Counted from the stretch's first letter, positions 44,452 to 54,106 are shown. The stretch: 64,000 nt of DNA from Xenorhabdus bovienii SS-2004 (GCF_000027225.1 NC_013892.1:1240001-1304000); one strand, 5' to 3'. The notes: generated by a model not told the origin, from the sequence alone. Made by a program: numbers and translations.

Positions 44452-44775
44452 ATGATGGCTAAGGCGCATTCTAAGCAAAACCGTGCAGTAAATAAAGCTA
44501 CAAAAATAGAACGTTATTACACCGTGGGATACGTGCCGCAAAATGACAAGGCCAACGCCCCGCCCGCGATCCATCTTAAAGGGCAATGGCTTAAGGCCGC
44601 GGGCTTTGAGATTGGCGGCTCGGTCACGGTGAAGATTATGGAGGGCTGTTTAGTGCTGATCCCTGACAGTGACGAGACCCACCGCCTCAAACAGCAATAC
44701 CAGCGTCAGCGCGAGCAAATCAGTGAAATTAAGCTGAGGATGCGGGAGCTGATTGGGGATTATAAAAGCGGCTAA
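44452..44775 (+). CDS. SymE-like toxin, intact copy
   Basis: 107 residues (ATGs at 44452 and 44455, AGGAGTTG upstream). IHLKGQWLKAAGFEIGGSVT with VKIMEGCLVLIPDSDE is the SymE core, followed by a helical tail rich in Gln/Arg. It is the parent-like copy of the remnants at 33710 and 34327. It lies in the opposite strand to the Rhs genes, just outside the terminator of immunity gene 2. Confidence 0.82.
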   Translation: MMAKAHSKQNRAVNKATKIERYYTVGYVPQNDKANAPPAIHLKGQWLKAAGFEIGGSVTVKIMEGCLVLIPDSDETHRLKQQYQRQREQISEIKLRMRELIGDYKSG

Positions 44776-44807
44776 GGGCAGGGAGTGAGCAGCTCTCAAA
44801 AAACAAA

Positions 44808-44835
44808 GCCGGAAGATCACGGGGATCTTTCCGGC
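44808..44835 (-). terminator. Cassette hairpin terminator, copy 5
   Basis: GCCGGAAGATC / GATCTTTCCGGC around ACGGG, 28 bases beyond the stop of immunity gene 44864; the minus strand continues TTTGTTTTTT, a usable T tract. Confidence 0.75.
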
Positions 44836-44863
44836 ATTATTTAAGCTAATAAATCAGTTGTTC

Positions 44864-45268
44864 TTACAATGATTCAAACCATTGAGAATGAAATTTTCTT
44901 TGCTCTTCTGGAGTAATATCAACATATTTATCTTCAAAATCAAATATATGAACCTGATTTTCAGGTAATCCTGGCTGACCTAATGTAGTTTCATAAGCGA
45001 CTATACCATCTGACATATCCCTCGACATGGCAGACGGATACACATTTATTTTTGCTCCTTTGCAAAGAAAAATGATATTTTTTAATTGGTTTCTTAAATC
45101 TGCAAAACATGAAAAATAATCAGTATCATTTGATTCTGCCAATTGATTATTATTATGAAATATTTTTAAACAGCAATGCCTATTCGGAGAAGTAATCATA
45201 TGTAATTCAGCTTCTTCCATTTCTCCATTGAGTATTATTTTGATTTTTCTTTTATCAACATCTGTCAT
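44864..45268 (-). CDS. Immunity protein for Rhs2
   Basis: 134 residues from MTDVDKRKIKIILNGEMEEA, the ATG overlapping the Rhs2 stop (ATGA); the longer frame upstream would run into Rhs2. Mixed alpha/beta, acidic C-terminus (VDITPEEQRKFHSQWFESL). No family recognised. Coupling to an ADP-ribosyltransferase-like tip makes it the expected antidote. Confidence 0.78.
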   Translation of the reverse strand: MTDVDKRKIKIILNGEMEEAELHMITSPNRHCCLKIFHNNNQLAESNDTDYFSCFADLRNQLKNIIFLCKGAKINVYPSAMSRDMSDGIVAYETTLGQPGLPENQVHIFDFEDKYVDITPEEQRKFHSQWFESL

Positions 45269-48200
45269 TTTCCATACCTTTTTGGATTTAGAATAGTATA
45301 GTCCCACATTTCTCCATCGGCATTGACTGCTCTTGCACCTAATATATCTTCAGCTCTAACCCCTCCAGGCATTGCAATCTCTGCTTCAGCAGCAAATGGT
45401 GATCTTGCGCCTAATGCTTTGTTTACATCTATACCGTGATTGGTTTTCATGGTGTACATATAGCCACTTTTTTGTCCATATTTTGTTGCAAAACTAATGG
45501 TTTTTGTCGGGTCAATGGTAGTACTTACGAAATCGCTCGGAGGTGCTCTATTATCTAATGCGTGTTTATACAAATCCTTACTTGGCCCAAGCGTTTCAAA
45601 TCCCTTATCAAAAATTTCAGTGAAGCTCCGTGTATCTCCACGATAAGTTATGATGTAATCGCCTTTGTTACCAATCCCGCCTGCCAGACCGTAAGGATCT
45701 ATCCATTTTGACGGATTATGTACATAGCCATACGGATTCACTCCACCCAATAAGCCAATGGGGTCTGCCGAAATATACTGCGCCGTGTCCGGCGAGTAAT
45801 AACGAAAACGATTATAATATAATCCGCTCTCTTCATCCTCATATTGCCCGCAGAACCGCAGATTACAGTTAACATGATAATCCGGATTATTGGAGGCGAT
45901 AACCTGCGATTTCTCCGCTTTCCCCCATGTTGTCAGCCGCTGTGCCCAGACCAGTACCCCTTCTTCGGACAACATTTCGCGTGGTGTACCCTGATGGTCA
46001 CTCACAATATAGTGTAGCTTGCCTTTTTCAAAGCGGGCTGACGGCGTTAATGAACCGGGTTCATATAACCAACGGACACGCTGATCTTCCACTGGTGTGC
46101 CATCGGCGTAAATCGGCACTTCTTCGATAAGCTGATCGCCGCTCCACAGATATTCCTGTCCTATAATAGCATCGGATCTTGGCGCTAAATCCGCTTTACC
46201 TGCCAGCCACAACTGTAAATTAGTTGCGGTGAGTTTACCATCGTGAACTTTCAGTTTACGGACTCGTCGGCCAAAAGCATCGTAGCGATAATGCCAGCGT
46301 GAGCCATCTGGCGTTTCGACGTGAGTGAGCTGGTTTTGCGTATCCCAACGGTAGCGCCAGATTTGCGGACGGAACCCGTCCCGCTGTTCGGTTTTTTCCA
46401 CCAGACGGCCATTATCATCATAGCGATAGCGGATATCTCCCTGCTGCACCACCCGCCCGGCTTTCTGGCGTTGTGTAATTTGTTCCAGCGCACCTTGTGC
46501 ATCGGGCGGCAGATGTTGGTTTAGATTGCCGTTGGCATCATAGCTAAATTGTTCTTCATGCGGACGCACACCCTCGAACAGGGTATGCAGGATCTGGTCG
46601 TTGGTATTGTAACGATAACGGGTTTGCCCCCAGCGGCTGTCGTCAATCACCCGCACATTGTGGGCACGGTCATATTGCCAGCTTCGGTTAACGGCAGAGG
46701 CTTGCGGCGGAAAATGCGGATCATTTTGTGCCAGCGTTTCCCTGAAAAATGGGGTGGCCTGCCCTGCCGACTGATGGGCCAGCAATCCGGTTGCGGTATA
46801 GCGGCTGGCAAGAATAAAGCCGTTGGCGCTTTCCCGTACCGTTTCCCGACCCAGCGCATCATGCCGGAAGGCCAGCGGTGAATGCTCGTTAAGCTGAAAG
46901 TGATTCAGACTCCCCGACAGGTTATAACCGAAGTGCAGGGTATTGCCCTCCACACTTTCACTGACCGGACGCCCGGTCAGGTTATCCCATTTGCGCGTGA
47001 TTTCCCGCCCGTTGATACGTTCGCAGGTTGGCAACCCGGTAGTTTTGTCATACTCATACTCGACAGTAGCATCCGCATTGGTGGCTTTCACCAATTGATA
47101 CCGTTGGTTGTACTCGTAAGTGGTGGTGTCTTTTAGCACCTGTTGGTTTTCTTCCGGCTGCCAGCTTTCCTGTTTGACCAGCAAACCTGCGGCGGAATAG
47201 TGCCAGCGAAGTTGCTGGCCATCGGGGTATTGAGTCAGTGTACGGCGTCCCAGTTTATCGTACTGATATTCGAGGGTACGCCCGGTAAAATCGGTTTCCC
47301 GGATAATCTGACCCGCGGCATCCCGCTCATAGCGGTAAGTTTCTCCCGTGGAGGCGGTGACTGAATTCAGACGGGTCAGACGGTCATAGCCAAAGCGCAA
47401 GATAGTGCCATCCGGTCGGGTAACCTGATTGAGCAGATCAAAAGCGCCGTATTGATAACGGGTTGTGCGGCCTTCCCCGTCAGTGGCGGCTACCACGCGC
47501 CGTTCACTGTCATATCTCAGTTGCTGGGTAACCCCATCCGGCAACTCAACTTCAGTCAGGCTGCCGTTAAGGCTGGCATGATCATCGCTATAGCGGTAGT
47601 GCGTCTGCTGTTTGAGCGCATCGGTGAACTGGCGCAAACGCCCCAGTGCATCCAGTTGCAGGCCGGTAGTTTCGCCATCCGGTGTCATCACGGCGGCCAG
47701 CCGTTGTTTCTCGTCATAGGCATAGTGCCACTGGCGGCCATCCGGTAACAGACGCTGGCGCAATTCGCCCTGCGTGCCGTACTGGTATTCTTCCTGATGA
47801 CCCAGTGGGTGGGTCAGCGCAGTCAGGTTGCCCTGCTCATCATAGTGAAGTTGCCAACGTTCGCCGGTCGGCAGTACACTTTCGATAAGCTGTCCATGCT
47901 CGTTATAACCGTAAGCAAAGGTATCGCCGGTTGGCAATTTCACTTCGGTCAATGCACCGTCAGGGTTGTAATCAAAGGCAGTCATCTGCCCCATCGGGTC
48001 GCTTTCCCACATCAGCAGGCTGTGACGCCACTGACGGCGGGTAATACGCCCCAGTGGATCCACTTCCCGTATCACCAATCCGTTCGGGTCGTAGTGGTAG
48101 TGGGTTTCACCCCCTTCGCCATCCAGATAGGTGGTAATGCGGGCGTTGTCATCATAGCGGAAACGGTCATGCCAGTAGCCGCTGGGAGAGGTGGTGCTGA

Positions 48201-49821
48201 GTACCCGACCGCGCTCGTCATAGGTTATCGTCAGGTCAGTCTGGTCGGTATCATGCCAGCGGATCATCCGCCCCTGCACATCATATTCATGCCACAGGTG
48301 GTTGTGCTGGAAAGCATCACACTCGTTCAGATAGCCCTGTGAGTCATATTGACAGGTCAACAGACATTGCTCAGCAGGCTGACCTTCGCGGTTTTCCTGC
48401 ATCGTGATCGTGTTAAGCCGGCCGTCCAGATAATGCAGGCTTAACCGCAGGCCGTCATTGCGAGTGACGGCCGTCAGTTGCGACTGCTTATCGTAGATAA
48501 AATCAATCCGGTTCTGACGCCGGTCAGTGATAGCAGACAATTTTCGTGTGTTGCCTGACATCGGGCTGAAATGGTACGTCAACTGGGTGCGGCGGTCGGT
48601 CAGGCACAGTTCGCCGGTCAGTTCGCCCGTCAACAGGCAATGGGGAAGATTACGGTTACGGGACAAGACCCGGTTATCCGGTGTGGCATAATCGTAGATA
48701 ACGCCATCGGTATGGGTATAGTGCACTTCCCCCTGACTGATAGCCAGTTTCAGTGACCAGTCATCCGCCCATTTGGCACCAAACAGGCCGTGTAAATCCG
48801 CCGTGGAGCGGTAGGTTCGGCTGAGGTTTATTGGCAACACCCCCGGAATGGCGAGAACCGGCCAGACTTGCAGGAAATCGCCGGTGGCCATATCGACCGG
48901 ATCGCCCTTTGTACTGGACAGTTCGTTGTCATTGCCCTTTTTTTTGCCGGATGAGGTGGCGTTATCGACAGGCTTTTCTGTTGTGGGTTTGACTTCCGTT
49001 TTCGGGGATGTCGCGGGTTTTTCTTTGATTATAGCCCCAGCGGCAGGGTTGGCGTTTTTAGCCGCCTGTGTACTGGCTTCTACGACCTGTGCTGCCTCAC
49101 GGGATTTTGTCGCCAGTGCACCAGCTTCTGCCACTTTCGCGATTTCGGGTGCTTTAGTCACTGAGCCTGCAGTACCCGCACCTTTTGTCGGGCCGATAAG
49201 CATGAAAATATCAGCGGCTGTGCCGCCAATACGTTGTCCGGGCGTGTCCAGTGTCATCTTGTACTCGTCAAGATTAAACTGTTTGGCATTCGTGCGGCCG
49301 GCATCGGCGACTTCGCCTATCACTTTAGCCTGTTTTTCGGTGTCAGGGTTGCCAAATACTTTCCCCCAGAAAGCTAATGAACGGGCCGATTCGTCCGCTT
49401 CACGAGCTGAGTTCAGCATTCCGCCCTTAATGGCCATTTCGCCCAGCCCCACGGCGGTATTACTGACGGTTTTGGCAATGCCTTTCTGCTGTTCAATCGG
49501 ATCCCATCCGCTTACGGTTGACAGGTCTTGTTTTGTTTCTTTGGCTTTGTCTACGGCAGCGTTTCCTAACGCTTTTCCCATCGTTTTCAGCGTTTCCCAT
49601 GCACTCATTTCGGGTTTGCTTTCCGGTATCACCACCGGATTCGCCTCATGGGGCGAACTCGCCCCCTGTGGTGCCTGACCGATGATTTTACCCAGCGTGT
49701 TGCCCTCACCAGTCGGGCTGTCACTGCGTGGTTTTGATGGTAAGGCTGTATTGGGTTGTGGCGGAATGTGTTCGCCCGTTTCTGACGAGACGTCCTCTCG
49801 GTTAGCTTTATCTTCTGACAT
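45265..49821 (-). CDS. Rhs polymorphic toxin 2 with ADP-ribosyltransferase-like tip
   Basis: 1518 residues. N-terminal region, DUF6531 start, YD-repeat shell and DPIGLLGGVNPYGYVHNPSK/DPYGL end match Rhs1 almost residue for residue up to ~1379. The last ~139 residues form a different toxin: ITYRGDTRSFTEIFDKGFET (R of the R-S-E triad), SDFVSTT (S-T-T), GIDVNKALG and AAEAEIAMPGG (E-x-E). This is the scabin/pierisin-like ADP-ribosyltransferase pattern; members of this group modify nucleic acid bases or proteins, so the target is unknown. It should be delivered by T6SS through VgrG and PAAR encoded upstream and neutralised by the next gene. Confidence 0.9.
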   Translation of the reverse strand: MSEDKANREDVSSETGEHIPPQPNTALPSKPRSDSPTGEGNTLGKIIGQAPQGASSPHEANPVVIPESKPEMSAWETLKTMGKALGNAAVDKAKETKQDLSTVSGWDPIEQQKGIAKTVSNTAVGLGEMAIKGGMLNSAREADESARSLAFWGKVFGNPDTEKQAKVIGEVADAGRTNAKQFNLDEYKMTLDTPGQRIGGTAADIFMLIGPTKGAGTAGSVTKAPEIAKVAEAGALATKSREAAQVVEASTQAAKNANPAAGAIIKEKPATSPKTEVKPTTEKPVDNATSSGKKKGNDNELSSTKGDPVDMATGDFLQVWPVLAIPGVLPINLSRTYRSTADLHGLFGAKWADDWSLKLAISQGEVHYTHTDGVIYDYATPDNRVLSRNRNLPHCLLTGELTGELCLTDRRTQLTYHFSPMSGNTRKLSAITDRRQNRIDFIYDKQSQLTAVTRNDGLRLSLHYLDGRLNTITMQENREGQPAEQCLLTCQYDSQGYLNECDAFQHNHLWHEYDVQGRMIRWHDTDQTDLTITYDERGRVLSTTSPSGYWHDRFRYDDNARITTYLDGEGGETHYHYDPNGLVIREVDPLGRITRRQWRHSLLMWESDPMGQMTAFDYNPDGALTEVKLPTGDTFAYGYNEHGQLIESVLPTGERWQLHYDEQGNLTALTHPLGHQEEYQYGTQGELRQRLLPDGRQWHYAYDEKQRLAAVMTPDGETTGLQLDALGRLRQFTDALKQQTHYRYSDDHASLNGSLTEVELPDGVTQQLRYDSERRVVAATDGEGRTTRYQYGAFDLLNQVTRPDGTILRFGYDRLTRLNSVTASTGETYRYERDAAGQIIRETDFTGRTLEYQYDKLGRRTLTQYPDGQQLRWHYSAAGLLVKQESWQPEENQQVLKDTTTYEYNQRYQLVKATNADATVEYEYDKTTGLPTCERINGREITRKWDNLTGRPVSESVEGNTLHFGYNLSGSLNHFQLNEHSPLAFRHDALGRETVRESANGFILASRYTATGLLAHQSAGQATPFFRETLAQNDPHFPPQASAVNRSWQYDRAHNVRVIDDSRWGQTRYRYNTNDQILHTLFEGVRPHEEQFSYDANGNLNQHLPPDAQGALEQITQRQKAGRVVQQGDIRYRYDDNGRLVEKTEQRDGFRPQIWRYRWDTQNQLTHVETPDGSRWHYRYDAFGRRVRKLKVHDGKLTATNLQLWLAGKADLAPRSDAIIGQEYLWSGDQLIEEVPIYADGTPVEDQRVRWLYEPGSLTPSARFEKGKLHYIVSDHQGTPREMLSEEGVLVWAQRLTTWGKAEKSQVIASNNPDYHVNCNLRFCGQYEDEESGLYYNRFRYYSPDTAQYISADPIGLLGGVNPYGYVHNPSKWIDPYGLAGGIGNKGDYIITYRGDTRSFTEIFDKGFETLGPSKDLYKHALDNRAPPSDFVSTTIDPTKTISFATKYGQKSGYMYTMKTNHGIDVNKALGARSPFAAEAEIAMPGGVRAEDILGARAVNADGEMWDYTILNPKRYGK

Positions 49822-49832
49822 GGTTTCCTTCC

Positions 49833-50189
49833 TTATGCGCCATTCATCCAGAATTCATCCCCGTGGCGCAGTACCAGTTTATTGCCGGCCCGGACGGTGT
49901 TGGTATGCGCTTTGGGATGGCATTTCGCCCCCACCGTGCCACTCTTAATCCCGTTGGCCACGCCCGGCTGGTCGCCGAGAGTTGTCGGCACAAAGCTCTG
50001 GGCAAATACCACTACGGGTTGGCCATTGGCGCGTACCGATTTCACGGGGGTGTCACTGCCTGCCAGTTTCGCAATGACCGGATACGGGATCGGCGGTGTT
50101 GACGCGCCCATCGGGGTTTTGCACACGTCGGGCAACATGCCGATGATCAGCCATTCGCCTGCAGTGCGGGCGATGTAATTATCAGCCAT
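49833..50189 (-). CDS. PAAR-like protein (DUF4150), copy B
   Basis: 118 residues, start at the ATG at 50189 within the DUF2169 3' end. Same protein as copy A except for a few substitutions. Spike tip for the Rhs2 cargo. Confidence 0.88.
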   Translation of the reverse strand: MADNYIARTAGEWLIIGMLPDVCKTPMGASTPPIPYPVIAKLAGSDTPVKSVRANGQPVVVFAQSFVPTTLGDQPGVANGIKSGTVGAKCHPKAHTNTVRAGNKLVLRHGDEFWMNGA

Positions 50190-51399
50190 CCGTTTTCTCC
50201 TCTTCCAGTGGTGCCAGATTGAGCAAGGGGGCATCCGGGTTGATTTCAAACCGGGTTTCAGCCACTCGCACGGGCAGTGAGGCTTTGAAACTCAGTCGGC
50301 AGGTCATGTGCAGCGTCCTTGCCTCGCTGTTGATAATTAACGTATCCATACGCATCGGCACGGGCAGTAATATGCCGTTGTGCATTCGCAGCAGAATAAA
50401 CGGACGGTGTCCCGGCAGATTGACGTGCAGTTCACCATCAGGCGTCAGGCCGCTTAACGTGATGGCAATATCCGTGTCCGGCCAGTCAATTTGCTGGTCA
50501 GTGGGGGCGCCGTTCCAGTAGCCAAAGTCAAAATCTTTTGGCAGGTAAGGATGTCGATGTGTCAGCCAGTCGGCATCGTAAGTGCCGGCCAGCTGGCGGC
50601 GGGGCAGCCACGGACGGCCGATAAAGCCCATGCCTTGTGGCTGGCAGGCGGGTGTATCAGGCGCCAACGTTCCATCCAGTTGAGTGGTAAAATGCTGCGC
50701 GGTGAACGGGGCATCCGGTCGGGTAATACGGAGGGCAGGGGAACGGGTAAGTGGTTTGGCCTGTGCATACCACGGCGTGATAAATCCCATACCCAGCGGG
50801 TTGCTTTCACACACGGCATGAGCAACAGGAGCGTTTTCCCCGTCTGGATGTTGCCGGCGCTGTTCCGGTGTCAGCCGGTCACGTTCTTTCAGGTGTTCGC
50901 TCGCTTTATCATCTGCTTGGATTTTGCATTCACCGCCAAAGGCATAGCGATAATCCAGCGGCAGTGTTGAAAACGGTTTCGGGTCGGTCAGTTGCCACTG
51001 ACCGCCAGCATCACGAATAAATTCCCGTTCACCGGTTATGGTCAGGGTTTTGTCGAGCAGGGTCTGGCCCTGTTTGCTCTTTACCCGCAGCCGTACAGGA
51101 AACTCAGTACAGGGTCGGTTATCCGGCGCATACGCCGTGCCGTTGACAATCACGTCACAGCGTGGTTTAAACGGGGCAAGATCACTCTCCTGCAACACCT
51201 GTGAGGCATTCATCTGTTCACGGTATTCATCCTGTAAACACAGGCGCGGCGCGGGCAGTAATTCAGCACTGTATTCCCCTTGTCCGACAGGCAATAGCTG
51301 GTAGCCGATTTTTATGACCGCCACGTGGTGCTCCACATCCTCAACATCCAGCATTGAATAGTTCATCACCGCAAAGGGGGTCAGGTTACGAAATTCCAT
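50182..51399 (-). CDS. DUF2169 T6SS adaptor/chaperone, copy B
   Basis: 405 residues, matching copy A with a handful of changes (for example AKPLTRSPALRI in place of AKQLTRYPALRI). Expected to load Rhs2-PAAR on VgrG. Located 15 bases after VgrG and overlapping the PAAR gene, so the four genes form one transcript. Confidence 0.88.
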   Translation of the reverse strand: MEFRNLTPFAVMNYSMLDVEDVEHHVAVIKIGYQLLPVGQGEYSAELLPAPRLCLQDEYREQMNASQVLQESDLAPFKPRCDVIVNGTAYAPDNRPCTEFPVRLRVKSKQGQTLLDKTLTITGEREFIRDAGGQWQLTDPKPFSTLPLDYRYAFGGECKIQADDKASEHLKERDRLTPEQRRQHPDGENAPVAHAVCESNPLGMGFITPWYAQAKPLTRSPALRITRPDAPFTAQHFTTQLDGTLAPDTPACQPQGMGFIGRPWLPRRQLAGTYDADWLTHRHPYLPKDFDFGYWNGAPTDQQIDWPDTDIAITLSGLTPDGELHVNLPGHRPFILLRMHNGILLPVPMRMDTLIINSEARTLHMTCRLSFKASLPVRVAETRFEINPDAPLLNLAPLEEEKTDG

Positions 51400-51414
51400 C
51401 TCAATCCGTCCTTT

Positions 51415-53601
51415 TTAGTTCAGGTCGATGTCTTTACCCGTGATTTGCACCGGGCCGCTGGCCTCAAACTTAAACTCACTGCCCTGAAGGGTGATACGTC
51501 CGGCACTGTCCATACGTAACACACTTGCTCCGCAGCGTAGCTCGATCACATCGCCAGTTGTGATGGAAAGGGTATTGTTGATGGTTTCTATCTTGTGGGT
51601 ACCGACCTCGATAATGTAGTCCTTGCCAGTGATCAGTTTGCGCACTTCTTTCACGGTTTCCGTGCTGTTGAGCGTAACCGTTTCTTCTTTGTTCTCATTG
51701 ACCGTGATGGTCTGGTTTTTCTCCACGGTTTCGCTGTGGTTGGCGAGCACATGGGTATCCCGGTTATTGAGCACCTTGGTGTACATGTCTTTCTGCGCGT
51801 GCAGTGACAGCAGTTCGCTGCCCTTGGCATCCTCAAACAGCAGTTCGTTGTAGCCCTGTCCCTTGTGAGTTTTGGAGCGGAACGCCATCTGGGTTTTGCT
51901 GCCCGGCAAGGCCCCCGGCGGGATGTTGCTGGCATGGTAAGTCCGCCCGGTCACTATCGGCTGGTCGGGGTCGCCGTGCAGGAAATCCACCACCACTTCC
52001 TGTCCGATACGTGGGATGGCCAGGATGCCCCAGCCTTGGCCCGCCCACGGCTGGCTCACCCGTATCCAGCAGGAACTCTGGTCGTTGGATTTGCCATAGC
52101 GATCCCACGGGAATTGCAGACGTACCCGTCCATATTGGTCACAGAAGATTTCTTCGCCGGCCGGGCCGACCACCTTAGCGATTTGTGGGCCATCAACCAC
52201 CGGTTTGGACAGCGGTGCCGGGCGCCAGTTCTGATTCTGGCGGATGAAATAGAAGTGGCTGTGCAGCGTGGTGCCTGCGCCGTCGGTTGCTGTCTCCAGT
52301 GCACCCGGCTGGCTGCCGCTGTGGCTGGTGGAGATGGTCTGCCATGACTGGTTCAGGTCTATCCGTGGATGATTATTCAGGATAAACAGTTTACCCGGCT
52401 GTAGCGCTATCGCATTGCCGCTGCCCTGTCCGGTCACTGCGTCGCTGCGCAGCGCCTCCAGCCGGTAGCGGGTAAAATCCTTGCCATGCGCCTCGTCTTT
52501 GAAGCGGCCGGGGTAGTCGTAGTGCTCGTAGTACAGTTGTTGCAGATTTTCATCCCGCATCTGCTGGTGAAATTCCGCCGGCCATGCCGGGTTCTTGAAA
52601 GTGTAATCCTTAAGCTGTACCTGAGCCGGCCGTACTTGTGCGCTGCATGTCAGGCTGCTGATGGCAGGTTCACCCACGGTGTTGACTTCACCGGGCTGAT
52701 AAGGGATGACTATGCCCGGCGGCACAGAACCACAGTCATCGGCAAAGACCAGCGTGTTGCGCCCGTTACTGCATTCGAAGAAGTAGAAAATACCCTCTTC
52801 CGCGGTTAACCGTTGCAGGAAGGCAAAGTCACTTTCCTGATACTGCACGCAGAATTCGCGCGCGGGATGAGGATGGCGCAGGCTGAAGATCACATCGCGG
52901 ATGCTGTGTTCTTTCAGGAGGGCGGTGATGATGGTGGCGATATCCTGCTGCTGGAAAATACGTGAGTTCTGTCTCAGGGTCGTGCGCCACAGATCCGGCC
53001 GGATAGTCATCTGGTAGGTGGTCTGGTGCAACCCGGTGTTACCCTGCTCAAAGCGGGAAACGATCCCCGTGATGCTGCGTTGTTCGATACCGTTTTGCAG
53101 AATGGTCAGCGTGGCGGTGCGATCCAGTACGGCCGGAAAGTCAATAACCGGGTCGGCACTCGCCAGTCCCACACTCAGGCTGAACGGCTGGGAAAAACTT
53201 TCGTTCAGGGTGAAATCGGTCACCACAAACGTCTGTGGCGGTAAGCTGCCTGCGGTCAGGGTAAATTGCAGGCCACTCGGGTCACGCCCGCCCATCAGCA
53301 TCTGGCCGACTTTTTCCAGTGCTTTGGTGGCGGCATTCTGTCCCCCGGCTGAGCGTTCTGCCAGCCCCTGCCCACCGGTAAAACCGCCACCCGGGATTAA
53401 GCCCGCGGTGCTTGTCATGCCGCTGCCTGAACGGCCGCCTATTCCGCCGGCAAAACCACCACCCGGGATTAAACCTGCTGTTCCTGACATGCCGCTGCCC
53501 AATTTGCCTGCAACTTGTTTCGCTTTCTGAACAGCCTCTTGCCCCTGCTGAACAAGGGCTTGCCCTTTCTTCAATTTATCGAGGTTCTTCTTTATTGACA
53601 T
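51415..53601 (-). CDS. VgrG spike protein, intact copy B
   Basis: 728 residues. Residues ~1-105 are an unusual Gly-rich extension containing two copies of a TAGLIPGGGF motif. The canonical VgrG begins at LQFTLTAGSLPPQTFVVTDF (~110), followed by the gp27-like part, the OB-fold with FPWDRYGKSNDQSSCWIRVS, GWGILAIPRIGQEV and a beta-helix with repeated short hydrophilic segments (ETVEKNQTITVNENKEETV). It trimerises to form the T6SS needle tip. First gene of the minus-strand operon; the only intact VgrG in the window. No T6SS sheath or baseplate genes are present, so the apparatus must be elsewhere. Confidence 0.93.
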   Translation of the reverse strand: MSIKKNLDKLKKGQALVQQGQEAVQKAKQVAGKLGSGMSGTAGLIPGGGFAGGIGGRSGSGMTSTAGLIPGGGFTGGQGLAERSAGGQNAATKALEKVGQMLMGGRDPSGLQFTLTAGSLPPQTFVVTDFTLNESFSQPFSLSVGLASADPVIDFPAVLDRTATLTILQNGIEQRSITGIVSRFEQGNTGLHQTTYQMTIRPDLWRTTLRQNSRIFQQQDIATIITALLKEHSIRDVIFSLRHPHPAREFCVQYQESDFAFLQRLTAEEGIFYFFECSNGRNTLVFADDCGSVPPGIVIPYQPGEVNTVGEPAISSLTCSAQVRPAQVQLKDYTFKNPAWPAEFHQQMRDENLQQLYYEHYDYPGRFKDEAHGKDFTRYRLEALRSDAVTGQGSGNAIALQPGKLFILNNHPRIDLNQSWQTISTSHSGSQPGALETATDGAGTTLHSHFYFIRQNQNWRPAPLSKPVVDGPQIAKVVGPAGEEIFCDQYGRVRLQFPWDRYGKSNDQSSCWIRVSQPWAGQGWGILAIPRIGQEVVVDFLHGDPDQPIVTGRTYHASNIPPGALPGSKTQMAFRSKTHKGQGYNELLFEDAKGSELLSLHAQKDMYTKVLNNRDTHVLANHSETVEKNQTITVNENKEETVTLNSTETVKEVRKLITGKDYIIEVGTHKIETINNTLSITTGDVIELRCGASVLRMDSAGRITLQGSEFKFEASGPVQITGKDIDLN

Positions 53602-53686
53602 GGTGTGTCTCCCTAAGATGATGGAATGTTATGAAATAGGCATCCCGCCTGATAACAACACAGGCCATAACATTCGGGTACAAGAT

Positions 53687-53959
53687 TTAAATCTCACTCA
53701 CATTGTCTCCGACAAATTGGTTAATTAAGGACGCAATAGGTTGTTTTCCGATAATTTGAAGGGACTCTGTTGTCCGAATATATCGGCTGATCCGTGATAA
53801 ATAAAATGAAGGCAATAATAAATAAAGAAGGAGTAAAGGCCAAGTTAAATCAAGTGAAATAAAAAATGGTATCCGACAATAACAGCGTAAAAAATTAAAA
53901 TGATTGCGGTTGAAAAATAATATTCTTAGATAGCGTATGTGATTAGTGTATCGAACCAC
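53687..53959 (-). CDS. Possible small membrane protein or gene remnant
   Basis: A 90-residue frame with a hydrophobic segment (LDLTWPLLLLYLLLPSFYLS) and a protein-like end (IGKQPIASLINQFVGDNVSEI). The first third looks like read-through AT-rich DNA, so the true start may be later, or this may be the tail of a broken gene. It is upstream of VgrG on the same strand. Confidence 0.3.
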   Translation of the reverse strand: MVRYTNHIRYLRILFFNRNHFNFLRCYCRIPFFISLDLTWPLLLLYLLLPSFYLSRISRYIRTTESLQIIGKQPIASLINQFVGDNVSEI

Positions 53960-54106
53960 TTAATGTTTATCCATAAAAGGTGTTTTTTTCGTAACATCAT
54001 GAGATAAAAATAAAAAAATAGGTAACAGCTTTGACAAAATCATGATTGTGTTTATTTTATGCGCCCGATCACAAAAAAGACTATTTTTAGCAAGGCGGTT
54101 AATGAG
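53960..54106. other. AT-rich leader/spacer before the insertion sequence
   Basis: No ORF. Together with 53602-53686 it makes up the rest of the VgrG-to-IS gap. The VgrG promoter should lie in the part next to 53601, but no convincing -10/-35 pair is claimed. Confidence 0.35.

Larger units (their letters stand above)
45675..53145 (-). repeat. Tandem duplication unit, right copy
   Basis: Partner of 36250-43728. This copy retains the full VgrG. Confidence 0.85.

Noticed and set aside
35806..53601. Tc-toxin TccC-like genes
   Set aside because: The Rhs proteins lie with VgrG, DUF2169 and PAAR and there are no TcA/TcB genes, so T6SS delivery is more likely.
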